Origin: G965116155 sp965116155
GTDB lineage: Bacteria; Bdellovibrionota; Bdellovibrionia; Bdellovibrionales; UBA1609
Reading direction: 5' to 3'
Length of the DNA stretch: 64,000 nucleotides
NCBI GenBank assembly: GCA_965116155.1
Contig: OZ220488.1
Span: 372,001 to 436,000 of the forward strand
In this document: piece after piece, positions 18,073 to 27,269 of the stretch
Numbering within the stretch: the first letter of the stretch is position 1
How the letters are laid out: every line of letters starts with the position of its first letter
Position numbers and translations under genes: made by a program
The notes under the pieces: generated by a model
Told to the model about the DNA's origin: nothing
Databases searched by the model: none
What the model saw: only the letters and a program-made list of their open reading frames with translations

Positions 18073-18165
18073 ACAGTGCTTTTCGGATAAAATAGCGCAA
18101 GCATAAAAGCAGCTGCAGTTTATCGAGCTCTCTTAGGCAAGACCTCAACATGGGCTAGTATATAG

Positions 18166-19974
18166 TTAGCCTTCTTCTTTGTTGCCGGGGATGTCGGCCA
18201 GGACTTCTACAAAGTTGCGCAACTTAGAAGACCTGCTAGCATGGCGCAGCTTACGCAAGGCCTTGGCCTCTATTTGGCGGATGCGCTCACGGGTGACGTT
18301 AAAATCTTGCCCCACTTCTTCTAATGTGTGGTCGCTCTCTTCACCAATACCAAAACGCATGCGGAGCACTTTTTCCTCACGCGCCGTTAAAGTCGACAAA
18401 ACCCTGCGCGTTTGCTCCACCAAGTTTAAATTAGAAATCGCCTCCGATGGATTAATAACATCCTGATCCTCTATAAAATCCCCCAAATGCGAATCCTCCT
18501 CCCCCACAGGAGTCTCTAAACTAATAGGCTCTTTGGCAATTTTTAAAACCTTACGCACCTTTTCAACAGGCATGTCCATTTTTAGCGTAATCTCCTCAGG
18601 CGTAGGCTCGCGACCCAGCTCCTGCACCAACACCCTAGAAGTGCGTATAAGCTTATTAATGGTCTCGATCATGTGCACAGGCACCCTAATAGTACGCGCC
18701 TGATCCGCTATAGCGCGCGTTATAGCCTGACGGATCCACCAAGTGGCATAGGTAGAAAACTTATACCCCCTGCGGTACTCAAACTTATCCACCGCTTTCA
18801 TAAGACCAATGTTGCCCTCTTGAATCAGATCCAAAAACTGAAGCCCCCTGTTGGCGTATTTTTTGGCAATAGAAACCACCAAACGCAAATTCGCCTCCAC
18901 CAGCTCCGATTTAGCCCGATCGGCCATCTGCGCGCCACGCCACACAGCCGTATAGACATCCTTCAGCCAATCAAAAGTCATTTGGGTCTCTTGTTCCAAA
19001 CGATCCAAACGCTCCTGCGCCTCTGCAGCCCTTTGACAAAAGCCCACAAGCTCATCCGCACCGCCAAAAAACCCCCACCCCTTAGCCAGCTTTTTAGCCT
19101 CACGCTCGTCCCCCAAAACACGAGCCAAAAGCTTTTTGAGTTCCTTTGTACTCTCTAGCTCCGTGCGCTTTAATCCCTGCGCCACACGCCCTCTTAGCAT
19201 CCGCATCCGCGCCACAACGTGCTTAATTTTTAACACGATGCGATCAATAGCCTTGCGGTTAAAGTTAATGGTTTCAAAATTCACCATAAGCTCTTGGTTG
19301 AGGGTCACGAGTTTGTCTTGCGCCTTTTTAGCTGCGGGGGAGTCTTTTGCAGACTTGCGCAGCACCGCAAAGCTGCTCTCAGCCTTTTTGTTAAAATCCT
19401 GCACATGCCCTATGAGCTCTTGGATTTTTTTGTGGTATTCATCCTCCTCATAGTGGGTATCGCCATCCTCTAACCCTCGAAAAATTGCCTTAAGCCTAAT
19501 GCGCCCCTCTTTAAGGCGCGACGCCAATTGAATAATCTCCCCCACTCCCATAGGCGACATCGTAATCGCCTTCACTATGCCCCGCTCACCACTCTCAATG
19601 CGCTGGGCAATAGCCACCTCACCCGCACGGGTCAACAAAGACACCCGGCCCATTTTGCGCAAATACAAACGCACCGGATCAGAGCCCTTAGCCTCTAATT
19701 TGACATCCTCTGAAGCCGCATCAGCCCCACCTGGACCTGTGCGTTTTTCGCGCAAATTGTCCGCGCCCAAAACCACCACCCCACGCGATTTTAGGTGACG
19801 CATCAGATGATCCAAAGCCTCCGGCGCGTTCACCTCGCTCGACAAATACTCGTCCACCTGCGCAGCCCGCAAAGACATCCCAGAGTCCTGCGCCTGCCCC
19901 ACCAAATGCCGCGCCTCTTGCAGCACCAAAGTCTTTTGCTCCTCAAGACCCAAAATTATCGCTTTTTTTGCCAT
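18166..19974 (-). CDS. rpoD: RNA polymerase primary sigma factor (sigma-70)
   Basis: 602 residues. Region 1.2 (DPVRLYLRKMG), region 2 (ANLRLVVSIAKKYANRGLQF, then YKFSTYATWWIRQAITRAI for -10 recognition and melting), region 3 and region 4.2 (VTRERIRQIEAKALRKLR, -35 helix-turn-helix) are all intact. The non-conserved region between 1.2 and 2.1 is long, as in primary sigma factors. It is read leftward, downstream of rpsU and tadA. This differs from the usual rpsU-dnaG-rpoD order, since dnaG is divergent here. Confidence 0.97.
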   Translation of the reverse strand: MAKKAIILGLEEQKTLVLQEARHLVGQAQDSGMSLRAAQVDEYLSSEVNAPEALDHLMRHLKSRGVVVLGADNLREKRTGPGGADAASEDVKLEAKGSDPVRLYLRKMGRVSLLTRAGEVAIAQRIESGERGIVKAITMSPMGVGEIIQLASRLKEGRIRLKAIFRGLEDGDTHYEEDEYHKKIQELIGHVQDFNKKAESSFAVLRKSAKDSPAAKKAQDKLVTLNQELMVNFETINFNRKAIDRIVLKIKHVVARMRMLRGRVAQGLKRTELESTKELKKLLARVLGDEREAKKLAKGWGFFGGADELVGFCQRAAEAQERLDRLEQETQMTFDWLKDVYTAVWRGAQMADRAKSELVEANLRLVVSIAKKYANRGLQFLDLIQEGNIGLMKAVDKFEYRRGYKFSTYATWWIRQAITRAIADQARTIRVPVHMIETINKLIRTSRVLVQELGREPTPEEITLKMDMPVEKVRKVLKIAKEPISLETPVGEEDSHLGDFIEDQDVINPSEAISNLNLVEQTRRVLSTLTAREEKVLRMRFGIGEESDHTLEEVGQDFNVTRERIRQIEAKALRKLRHASRSSKLRNFVEVLADIPGNKEEG

Positions 19975-20011
19975 GCTAATTCCTCATAAAAACCCATAGT
20001 ATAAAAACTAT

Positions 20012-20527
20012 TTATGCCTTACGCCGCAGCTTGCTAAAAAATTCCCTCAAAATTCCTTGCGCCTCTTCACTTGCCACAGGGCCCGTACACCTTAGCCTAT
20101 GATTAAAGGGGGCCACGCGCGGCACCACAAGGCTCTCACAGCTCTCACTAGGCTCCATGCCCAGCACAGGAGCAAATGCTCCGCTTTTGTAATCTCTCAA
20201 AGCATACACCACATGGTCCACCCGCGCCTCCATAATGGCTCCCAGACACATCACGCACGGCTCCAAGCTGGTGTAAAGCGTGCACCCACTAAGACGCCAA
20301 CGCCCCAAGTGCCGGCTGCCTTGCTCGAGGGCCTCGATTTCTGCATGGCGCGTTGCCACCCGCTGCTGCTCTTTAACATTATGCCCCCTACCCACACACA
20401 GGCCCTGCTGGCTCACCAAAACCGCCCCCACAGGCACCTCGCCCTGGGCCGCCGCCTTGCGCGCCTCTAAAAAAGCCTGCGCCACAAAGCCACTATGCCG
20501 TTTTAGCTCCTCCTCACAGACCAACAC
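20012..20527 (-). CDS. tadA: tRNA-specific adenosine deaminase
   Basis: TadA converts A34 to inosine in tRNA-Arg(ACG). The 171-residue protein has the zinc-deaminase motifs HAE (RHAEIEALEQG, catalytic Glu) and PCVMC (EPCVMCLGAI). The N-terminal part with GEVPVGAVLV is typical. It begins 2 nt after the rpsU stop, so the two genes are coupled, and it ends 37 nt before rpoD. Confidence 0.93.
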   Translation of the reverse strand: MLVCEEELKRHSGFVAQAFLEARKAAAQGEVPVGAVLVSQQGLCVGRGHNVKEQQRVATRHAEIEALEQGSRHLGRWRLSGCTLYTSLEPCVMCLGAIMEARVDHVVYALRDYKSGAFAPVLGMEPSESCESLVVPRVAPFNHRLRCTGPVASEEAQGILREFFSKLRRKA

Positions 20528-20529
20528 TG

Positions 20530-20727
20530 CTAGTGAAAATGTTTGCGCATTTTCTTTAAAAGCCTCTTGCGAGCCACGATGGACTTTTTTTTCTTTTTGA
20601 TACTAGGTTTTTCAAAAGCTTCGCGCTTTTTAACAATAGACAGTATTCCGGATTTTTCTACCTGTTTTTTAAACCTTCTAAAAGCCTGCTGAAAAGACTC
20701 GTTATCGCGCACCCGCACCACAGCCAT
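20530..20727 (-). CDS. rpsU: 30S ribosomal protein S21
   Basis: 65 residues, highly basic, with the family pattern VRVRDNESFQQAFRRFKKQV and a Lys/Arg-rich C-terminal helix. S21 sits near the 3' end of 16S rRNA and helps initiation. It is the first gene of the leftward rpsU-tadA-rpoD group, with an AGAGGT ribosome site. The 100-nt gap to the divergent dnaG must hold both promoters. Confidence 0.95.
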   Translation of the reverse strand: MAVVRVRDNESFQQAFRRFKKQVEKSGILSIVKKREAFEKPSIKKKKKSIVARKRLLKKMRKHFH

Positions 20728-20827
20728 AATAAAACCTCTTATACAATTAAATCTCGCACAAAGTTACTCTCCCCTCCCCCATTTTGGCAAGTGCAAGCGT
20801 GACACCGGCGCCGCAGGGGCGGTTTAA

Positions 20828-22684
20828 TTGGCAAATACCATGCAAACTAGCCAAGCTCTAGCACGAAAGCCAAGCCCTGACAGGCAAAGCCAGCAGCGCC
20901 CCTCCCGCACCACCAGCGCGCCCCCAGGAGGCGACCATGCCACACCAGAAGACGTCCTAGAAGCCACTGACATGCTCGAGCTCGTAGGGCAATACACTGA
21001 GCTCAAAGCCTCAGGCTCATCGGGGGATCAGTTTATAGGCCTTTGCCCCATGCCAGACCACAGCGAACGCACTCCAAGCTTTAGTGTTTCAGGCAGCAAA
21101 AAGCTCTACTACTGCTTCGGATGCCACGCCAAAGGCAATGCGTTTAGCTTTTACCGCGCCATGACCGGAGCGAGCTTTGCACAGGCCCTGCAGCACCTGG
21201 CCCAAAAAGCCGGCCTGCGCCTAGGCTCGCGCCACACCCCCAAAAACCAAAAACTAAAAAATATTATGTTGCTCGTGGCGGGGTTTTTTAAAAACTCCCT
21301 TCTATCACTGCCCCAGAGCCACCCGGCTAGGGTGTTTTGCAAAAAACGCACCCTGCTCCCTGATACTATTAAGGCCTTTGGCATAGGTTATGCCCCCACG
21401 GGGCGAGAGCTGCAGGAGTTTTTGCGCAAAAAATCTGTCAGCACAGAGCTTGCCCATCAGCTGAGCCTACTAAGACAAAATTCCTCTAGGGTGTACCCGT
21501 ATTTTCGCAATCGGCTTTTGTTCCCCATATGGAGCCACGGCGGCACGCTTGTGGGTTTTGGTGGGCGTAGCTTAGATGGCAAACCTCCCAAGTACATCAA
21601 CAGCCCTGAGGGGCCTTTGTTTAAAAAGGGGCACACCCTATACGGCCTGCACCAGAGCGCTAAGTTTATCCGTCAAGCTGGAGTGAGCGTGATAGTAGAG
21701 GGGTACACGGATTTTTTAGCCCTTTGGCAAGCGGGCATAACCAATGCGGTTGCCACTATGGGCACAGCGCTAACCGCGCACCATGCTCAGGCCTTAGCGC
21801 GATGTGCGCCCAACTGTGTGTTGCTTTTTGACGGAGACGCAGCAGGTGTGGCGGCGGCTGAAAAATGCCTCCCCACGCTGCTAAAGCATGGGCTTTCGCC
21901 AAGAGTGCTTTATTTGCCGGACCGCCTCGACCCGGATAGCTTTTTGCAGCAGCATGGCATCCAAAAGCTCTTGCACCAGTTGCGCCATGCGCCCGACATG
22001 TTTGAGCATCAGCTTGCAAAGGCTATGCTGGGCTTTACAGGAAAAGGTGTTGAGGTGCGCGCCATTGTGGATCAATTTTTGCCCATTGTGCAGCAAACCC
22101 ATAGCCCCACCCTGAGGAGCATATACCGCAAAAAACTAGAATACCTCGCAGGGGTTCCACTAAGCGACACTGCGAGTGCCACACCACGTGTAGTGCACGC
22201 TGCACCCCAACTCCAATCCCAATCCCAATCCCAATCCCAATCCAAAGACACAGCACCTAGCACAACACTCAAGTCGCTTTGTGAGTACCGTATAGAAATG
22301 CAACTACTAAAAAATGCCCTACAAGAGCTAGAGGTATTTAAGCAAGCACACCATCATGGAGCGGGGGAGTTGTTTTTTAAAGACTCTTTAAAAGCCCTCT
22401 GGCAAGAGGGCGCTAAGCGCCTGCAAGCGCCTCAAAAATGGCTCGCCTGGCGCGCAAATTTAGATAGCAGTTTTATATCGGAAAAAATATTTGCCGCCAA
22501 ACCCGATCCGGATCTCGTTATGCACTGCATAGAGCGCTTAAAAAACATGCACAGCAAGCAAGAGATCAAGCAACAAATTCTCAACCTGCAAAAGCAAAAG
22601 TTGCTATCCCAAGACACTAAAGAGACTTTAATGGAACGCCAGAAGAGATTGCAGAAATTGCTGGAAAGCTACAAGTGCACATAA
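20828..22684 (+). CDS. dnaG: DNA primase
   Basis: 618 residues from a TTG at 20828 (an ATG four codons later is an alternative; CAGGGG lies before the TTG). DnaG makes RNA primers at the replication fork. The CHC2-type zinc ribbon is visible (CPMPDH...YYCFGC, about residues 73-100), then the RNA polymerase core with the Toprim motifs VIVEGYTDFLAL and LLFDGDAAG. The C-terminal helicase-binding part is less conserved and is preceded by a Ser-Gln repeat linker encoded by a hexanucleotide repeat. An unconserved leader of about 35 residues, rich in Ser, Gln and Pro, precedes the zinc domain. Gene orientation is opposite to rpsU and rpoD. Confidence 0.95.
   Translation: MANTMQTSQALARKPSPDRQSQQRPSRTTSAPPGGDHATPEDVLEATDMLELVGQYTELKASGSSGDQFIGLCPMPDHSERTPSFSVSGSKKLYYCFGCHAKGNAFSFYRAMTGASFAQALQHLAQKAGLRLGSRHTPKNQKLKNIMLLVAGFFKNSLLSLPQSHPARVFCKKRTLLPDTIKAFGIGYAPTGRELQEFLRKKSVSTELAHQLSLLRQNSSRVYPYFRNRLLFPIWSHGGTLVGFGGRSLDGKPPKYINSPEGPLFKKGHTLYGLHQSAKFIRQAGVSVIVEGYTDFLALWQAGITNAVATMGTALTAHHAQALARCAPNCVLLFDGDAAGVAAAEKCLPTLLKHGLSPRVLYLPDRLDPDSFLQQHGIQKLLHQLRHAPDMFEHQLAKAMLGFTGKGVEVRAIVDQFLPIVQQTHSPTLRSIYRKKLEYLAGVPLSDTASATPRVVHAAPQLQSQSQSQSQSKDTAPSTTLKSLCEYRIEMQLLKNALQELEVFKQAHHHGAGELFFKDSLKALWQEGAKRLQAPQKWLAWRANLDSSFISEKIFAAKPDPDLVMHCIERLKNMHSKQEIKQQILNLQKQKLLSQDTKETLMERQKRLQKLLESYKCT
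22214..22243. repeat. In-frame hexanucleotide repeat (CAATCC) x5 inside dnaG
   Basis: Five CAATCC units encode a Gln-Ser repeat in the linker between the Toprim core and the C-terminal domain. Unit changes keep the frame and only alter linker length. Confidence 0.9.
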
Positions 22685-22689
22685 AAGTG

Positions 22690-22835
22690 CGTGTGGCTTT
22701 GACGAGAGTCTGGTCGCCTTGGACCTAGAGATCGTCCAAGGCTACAGGCTCATAGATCCCTTATAGGCCGCCCCGTTGGGGCTATCAGGGTGCCGCCGCT
22801 CTACCTCAGAGAATTTTACTAACGCTCTAAATTAG
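22690..22835. repeat. HP element with accessory hairpin, internally shortened
   Basis: Fills the gap between the convergent dnaG and VWA genes. It contains the accessory hairpin GCCTTGGAC...GTCCAAGGC, then CCTTATAGG, the inner stem, and a right outer arm CAGAGAATTTTACTAACGCTC. The opposite outer arm is missing. The flank abuts the stop codon of the VWA gene. Confidence 0.8.
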
Positions 22836-23983
22836 GTACATTTGTACCTAATCTTATATTGCCCGGCGGGGAGGCTAGGACCGCCAAAGATAATATCCCG
22901 CCCCTCAAGTTTATAGTCGCCTTCATAGGGGATCCAGTCTTTTACTGTAGCGGACGGGGGGCCATAAACGAGAATCTGGATGTCTTTTCCGTTAACAGCG
23001 CCCACCAAAGGCACGCACTCAAGCTCGATGCTTTTTTGCAAATCCACCGCACGCTGCCCCATGCCTCTTAACTGGTAGGTGTAGTCTGACGAACACACGG
23101 AGCCTATTACTCCATCTGTACGCAGCGAAAGCTCTATGTACTTAGAGCCCCACTCTTCGCCTTGGCTACGGCAGTTGTGGTCCGGTGCAATGGGGTGTTT
23201 TTCCAAATGCTCCCTCACCTCCCGAGGCAAGGACTCCACATCCACATGCTTCATGCCGCCTCGCACGACAATAGAGTTCCACACCACGCGCTTTTGGGGC
23301 CACACGGATCGAATAAGATCCAGCAGTGCTAGCGGCTGGCCTTTGCATCGGTTGCTTGTGGGCACGGCGCCCGATTTGCACGATCCTAAAACGGGAGCCG
23401 ATCCGTCGTCTGCATCGGATATAACAATAAAAAACAAATGCGCCTGTTCGCGAAAAAAGTTCCCCAGCGCCCAGTGGGCCTTGTCTACATTGCGGCCGCT
23501 TTCGGGAGCAGACAGCACGGCCTTCTCAATCGAGCGGTAGGCGGCTGCAATACCCCGCTCTCTATCGGCCCCACCCGTGCCTACGTTGGTGAAGGTTTGC
23601 TTTAAAATGGAGCGGGCTTTTTCAAATTCTATAGAAGTGTCCAAATAGTACATAGAGGTGGCGCCGTTTTCGTCTTGCAAAGGCATAAGTGTGCCGTCTG
23701 CGCCTGGGGTGTTTCTTTTTCTAACATCTGTTGTGGTAATGCCGATACGGTAATCCAGGTGACGAACTATGTCTAAAAATCCATGAATTTTATCCCCTAG
23801 GTTGCGGTGCTCTTGTTTCATAGAGCCAGAGTTGTCCACCACAAATAAAATATCAACACCCAGATTTACGTCTACTTCGTGGCTTTTTAAAACCAAGGGC
23901 GCCTGGTAAAAATCCACCCCACTGCACGAGAGTGTGCCTATGCTAAGAACCACCCACAAAAAAATCCAATTAAATACACGCAC
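22832..23983 (-). CDS. VWA-domain lipoprotein
   Basis: 383 residues. The N-terminal signal ends in a lipobox-like LSIGTLSC, so the protein is probably lipidated at Cys20. A von Willebrand factor A domain begins near residue 43. Its MIDAS motif DNSGSM coordinates a divalent metal, and further Asp/Ser/Thr positions follow (TTTDV, SDADDGS). VWA domains bind proteins or carry out surface assembly; the target is not known. The last codons lead straight into an HP element: TAA followed by TTTAGAGCGTTAG. No operon partner is apparent. Confidence 0.82.
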   Translation of the reverse strand: MRVFNWIFLWVVLSIGTLSCSGVDFYQAPLVLKSHEVDVNLGVDILFVVDNSGSMKQEHRNLGDKIHGFLDIVRHLDYRIGITTTDVRKRNTPGADGTLMPLQDENGATSMYYLDTSIEFEKARSILKQTFTNVGTGGADRERGIAAAYRSIEKAVLSAPESGRNVDKAHWALGNFFREQAHLFFIVISDADDGSAPVLGSCKSGAVPTSNRCKGQPLALLDLIRSVWPQKRVVWNSIVVRGGMKHVDVESLPREVREHLEKHPIAPDHNCRSQGEEWGSKYIELSLRTDGVIGSVCSSDYTYQLRGMGQRAVDLQKSIELECVPLVGAVNGKDIQILVYGPPSATVKDWIPYEGDYKLEGRDIIFGGPSLPAGQYKIRYKCT

Positions 23984-24069
23984 AACAATTGCAGGCTAGC
24001 ATAAAAGCCCACAGTTCTGTGCTAAGAGCTAAACTAAAAACCGACCTAAGTCTTTAAATTTTGTTTACT

Positions 24070-24215
24070 CATCGCACGGATCTTTGACGAAAGTCTGGAC
24101 GCCTTGGGCCTATTGATCGCCCAAAGCGTTCAAACTCTCTTCAAAAGCACTGGAGGCTGCTCTACCGCCGCCGCTTTATCCCAGAATATTGGGTTAGTCC
24201 TTTAAATTTTGTTTA
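24070..24215. repeat. Partial HP element with accessory hairpin
   Basis: Accessory hairpin CGCCTTGGGC...GCCCAAAGCG, then a shortened core and the right arm CCCAGAATATTGGGTTAGTCC. The rest of the 23984-24352 gap shows no gene. Confidence 0.7.
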
Positions 24216-24352
24216 CTCCTTTAACAGTCTGAAAAAAATAAACAAAAACCCAGACCTAAATCCAACACCTAAAACGGCACATCATTTGCAATGCACTATA
24301 GAAGGACTATAGAAGAGTTTCCAAATTAACTTTAAGTTTAAACGGAAGGCCC

Positions 24353-25249
24353 ATGAAACAAACAGCTATGAAACAAATAGCCACTAGTGTGTTGGTGTTT
24401 TTTTTGATAGGTTCATTTAAAGCTTGGGCCGCGCAGCCCGTGCAAGGCATGTGGCAAAAATTTTTTCTAGCAGAGGCCACTGGCAATAAAAACACAAAAG
24501 CCAGCACCAAAAGCGATGCCCCCAAGCAAATGCCCAAACAGGCGCCCAAACAGATACCCAACCCTCAAGAAAAAGCTCCTAAAATTGCCAAAAAAACAAC
24601 CAGCAAAACAAACAGCAAAATAAACAACCACATAGATAGCAAAGCAGAAGAAAAAATCATACCCCTACCTGAAAAAGAAGCCCCACCCAAAGAAGCCGCT
24701 ACAACAGACCCAGCTACAAAAGCCCCAACAAAAGATCAAGTACAAGCCGAGCTGGAAGACAGCAACCAAAAAATCGCAACACATAAAAAAGAGGCAACAC
24801 ACCAGGCAGAGAATCTAAAACAAAAACAAGCCGAGCTGAAACAGCTTTTGCAAAAACTAGAAGCCTCTAAAAAACGCCAAGCCGAATACACAAAAAACCT
24901 AGAAGCCCTGTTACAAAAAATCACCAACCTCGATGCCAAATTAAAAACCCTTAACCGCACATTGGCATCGGAAATTACAAAAGAAAAAGCCTTAAAAACA
25001 GAGCTAAAACTTAACCAAAGAGAGCATGACAAAAAAACCCAAATAGCTAAAAAGGCTGAAGCCACCCAAGCCAGTGCCGAAAAAGCAACAACCTCCCATC
25101 CAGATCAAAAGGGCCACGAAAAAGAACAAAAAAAAGAGCAAGCCAAAGTAGCCGCTAAGCCTGTACAGCAAGCGGCGCAGGCGTCAAAAGCTCCCACTAA
25201 TAAGCCCATAGGCCCCAAAAAGCCGCCATCTGCCAAAGCCAAAGACTGA
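24353..25249 (+). CDS. Exported Lys/Ala/Gln-rich coiled-coil protein
   Basis: 298 residues, not recognised as a named family. The start is an ATG after GGAAGG (a second in-frame ATG lies six codons on). A Sec-type signal (ATSVLVFFLIGSFKAWAA, about residues 9-26) is followed by a low-complexity Lys/Pro/Ala region to about residue 120. A long predicted coiled coil (about 120-245) then has repeated Lys-Gln-Ala-Glu-Leu-type heptads. The tail is Lys/Ala/Pro-rich. The composition recalls TolA-like or cell-wall-spanning periplasmic proteins, but I see no diagnostic domain. It is followed by two HP units and then smpB. Confidence 0.65.
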   Translation: MKQTAMKQIATSVLVFFLIGSFKAWAAQPVQGMWQKFFLAEATGNKNTKASTKSDAPKQMPKQAPKQIPNPQEKAPKIAKKTTSKTNSKINNHIDSKAEEKIIPLPEKEAPPKEAATTDPATKAPTKDQVQAELEDSNQKIATHKKEATHQAENLKQKQAELKQLLQKLEASKKRQAEYTKNLEALLQKITNLDAKLKTLNRTLASEITKEKALKTELKLNQREHDKKTQIAKKAEATQASAEKATTSHPDQKGHEKEQKKEQAKVAAKPVQQAAQASKAPTNKPIGPKKPPSAKAKD

Positions 25250-25261
25250 CAGTTTACTCAA

Positions 25262-25545
25262 TGCGCAGGGCTTTGACGAAAATCTGGCCAATCGAGTCCG
25301 CTCAACTTATCTTGCTTAAGCACACCCGGCCGCAGGCGTGGTTATTTGCCTTGACCTACACAAGCCTCATTTCAGGTGCGCCGCTTTAACTCGATTTACA
25401 GGGCCGACAAATAGCTGCATAGACCGCCACCACACCTCTTGGCTTTCCACTTGCCTGCCGTGCACCTAAAGGTGCATTTGCCAGGCTGCGCTACTCGGCA
25501 AGAGGTGTGGTGGCTAGTCTTTAACTGCGCTAGCACTCTGATTTA
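25262..25545. repeat. Two HP elements in tandem upstream of smpB
   Basis: The first (25262-25400) has weak arms. The second (25414-25540) has a 15-bp perfect outer stem, CCACCACACCTCTTG with CAAGAGGTGTGGTGG, and inner arms GTGCACCT/AGGTGCA. It ends GCGCTAGCACTCTGATT. The same inner design with a partly decayed outer stem occurs at 57945-58060. Confidence 0.8.
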
Positions 25546-25561
25546 TAGTACACTACAAACT

Positions 25562-25981
25562 ATGTTTGTGGCAGAAAACCGAAAGGCCCGCTTTAATTTT
25601 GAGCTTTTGCAAAAGTTCGAGGCCGGCATTGTGCTGCAGGGCAGCGAGGTGAAATCCATACGACTAGGACAGTCTAGCATTAAAGAGGCTTATGTTGCCC
25701 TGAAGGAGGGGGAGGTGTTTTTGCAAAACATGCACGTATCCCCTTACACCCACAGTGCGCACAATAATCACGAGCCCTTGCGGCTGCGCAAATTGCTTTT
25801 GCACAAGTCAGAGGCCTTAAAAATCCATAACGCCCTCACACAAAAGGGCCTTAGCTGCGTGCCCACAAAGCTCTATTTTAAACGCGGCAGGCTTAAGGTA
25901 GAAATCTACCTCGCAAGAGGCAAAAAAAGGCACGACAAGCGCCAGGCTCTTAAGGAAAAAGCCCTAAGATTAGAGCGCTAG
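25562..25981 (+). CDS. smpB: SsrA-binding protein (trans-translation)
   Basis: SmpB binds tmRNA and delivers it to stalled ribosomes. From the ATG at 25562 it has 139 residues, and the family start pattern (AENRKARFNFELLQKFEAGI) follows at once. Further motifs are GSEVKSIRLGQ and the basic C-terminal tail GKKRHDKRQALKEK. An upstream frame back to 25439 lies in repeat DNA. The last codons and stop (AGATTAGAGCGCTAG: R-L-E-R-stop) are the flank of an HP element. No tmRNA gene is seen in this window. Confidence 0.95.
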   Translation: MFVAENRKARFNFELLQKFEAGIVLQGSEVKSIRLGQSSIKEAYVALKEGEVFLQNMHVSPYTHSAHNNHEPLRLRKLLLHKSEALKIHNALTQKGLSCVPTKLYFKRGRLKVEIYLARGKKRHDKRQALKEKALRLER

Positions 25982-26215
25982 CAACATTTTCTGGGATTAA
26001 GCGTTCGCGCTAGAGCAGCGCCCTGAAGGGGTCGGCTGCGATGGTAGGCCGCTTTCTAGTGCACAAAAATACCTCAGGCAGAACCACTTGTCTCCCTGAT
26101 GAACCGCGCCCAAGGGCGCTATCAGGTAGACTGCGTCGGGCTGAGGATATTTTTGCTGGCACTTTTATGCTTACGCATTTTATCCCAGGGTTTTGGGCTA
26201 ACACTCTAATTTTGC
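25969..26215. repeat. Nested HP elements at the smpB 3' end
   Basis: The outer element starts TTAGAGCGCTAGCAACATTTTCTGGG and ends CCCAGGGTTTTGGGCTAACACTCTAATT. A second element (26060-26175) with AAAATACCTCAGGC/GGCTGAGGATATTTT arms sits inside it. It fills the gap between the convergent smpB and barrel genes. Confidence 0.82.
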
Positions 26216-27157
26216 CTAAATCTTTATACCGAAACTCACTGTAACAGTGGGTATGTAGAGGGTATTAAACGAGCCCTCTATACGCGGTATGAGAGAGTTT
26301 GGTCGAGTAGGCAAAGAGTTGCGCCCACCACCACCAGGAGTTGTGCGATCGGTGTTGCTGATTGTGCCTCCAGGCAGTACGTAGTCTAGCTGAGGCAGCA
26401 TGGTGTAAGAGCCTTTTATACTGCCGTACACCCAGTCTGTCAGTTGAAACCGCGCCCCCACATGGACCATAAAAATAGGCGCCCGTTGGTTAACAAAATA
26501 CGGGTCAGAGTCTGCTCCCATCGTACGGCGCGGCATACGAGCCTGCGCCGCACCCGCACCAAAACCCACAAAAGGCCGCAAGCTCAAATGGGGCAATATA
26601 TCCCAATACCCGTTGCCCGTAATAGACTGCACATTAAGAGTATGGGGCAAAAGGTACCGATCGGCCCCACAGCTTTGGCGGATGTTGCCCGTTTCGCCCA
26701 CCGTGTGACTGTTGGGATAATTGAGCGTCAACACACCACACTGAGTGCTAAGATGATGGTACGCCAACCCAAAGCGCACGCCCAAGGTTTTGCTATTGTG
26801 TGTAAGCCCTATCTCGCCACCGAATATCAACCCTGGACGAAAGTTATTAAGCGTAAAGCTGTCCACCGGCTCTCTGTAATTGCGATTGGGGCGAAGCATG
26901 TGGTGGGTGAAAGAGTTCATGCGCCTAAAAAAGCTCGTCCCCACAGTGCCTTCTACGTAGAGGCGTGACAAAAAGCTAGAATGCGTAGGTATCCACACGG
27001 GCTGCGCCTCGCGCAGTATGAGGTCGTTGATATCCTTTGATGGCTCGGCCCCCACTTCTGCAGGCATACGCACAAGGCCTTCGCGCACTTGGGCCTGCGT
27101 GCTAGTAGCATACGTACAAGCGAGTACAGCAATGAAAACTATAATTCTAAGTTGCAT
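26216..27157 (-). CDS. Outer-membrane beta-barrel protein, unknown function
   Basis: About 313 residues from the ATG at 27157, chosen because it gives a clean signal peptide (MQLRIIVFIAVLACTYATSTQA). After a variable N-terminal stretch the protein shows a barrel-like pattern (YVEGTVGTSFF, FGGEIGLTHNSKTLGVRFGL, LRPFVGFGAGAAQARMP, HVGARFQLTDWVYGSIKGSY) and ends TVSFGIKI. It resembles OmpA/OmpX-type or generic porin-like barrels in periodicity only. The stop is followed after 8 nt by an HP element flank. Function unknown. Confidence 0.72.
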   Translation of the reverse strand: MQLRIIVFIAVLACTYATSTQAQVREGLVRMPAEVGAEPSKDINDLILREAQPVWIPTHSSFLSRLYVEGTVGTSFFRRMNSFTHHMLRPNRNYREPVDSFTLNNFRPGLIFGGEIGLTHNSKTLGVRFGLAYHHLSTQCGVLTLNYPNSHTVGETGNIRQSCGADRYLLPHTLNVQSITGNGYWDILPHLSLRPFVGFGAGAAQARMPRRTMGADSDPYFVNQRAPIFMVHVGARFQLTDWVYGSIKGSYTMLPQLDYVLPGGTISNTDRTTPGGGGRNSLPTRPNSLIPRIEGSFNTLYIPTVTVSFGIKI

Positions 27158-27269
27158 ATTAAAACCCTTATATTTAGCCAAGTAACCATGGGGTATAACG
27201 CCATGGGATATACGCAAATTATCGGACACCTGTAGCCTAAGCCTTGGGGCTGGTGATAAAAATACAACC

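Noticed and set aside
24307..24561. Hydrophobic minus-strand frame over the coiled-coil gene
   Set aside because: It is the reverse of a signal peptide and Lys/Ala-rich codons; the plus-strand gene has a ribosome site and a coherent product.
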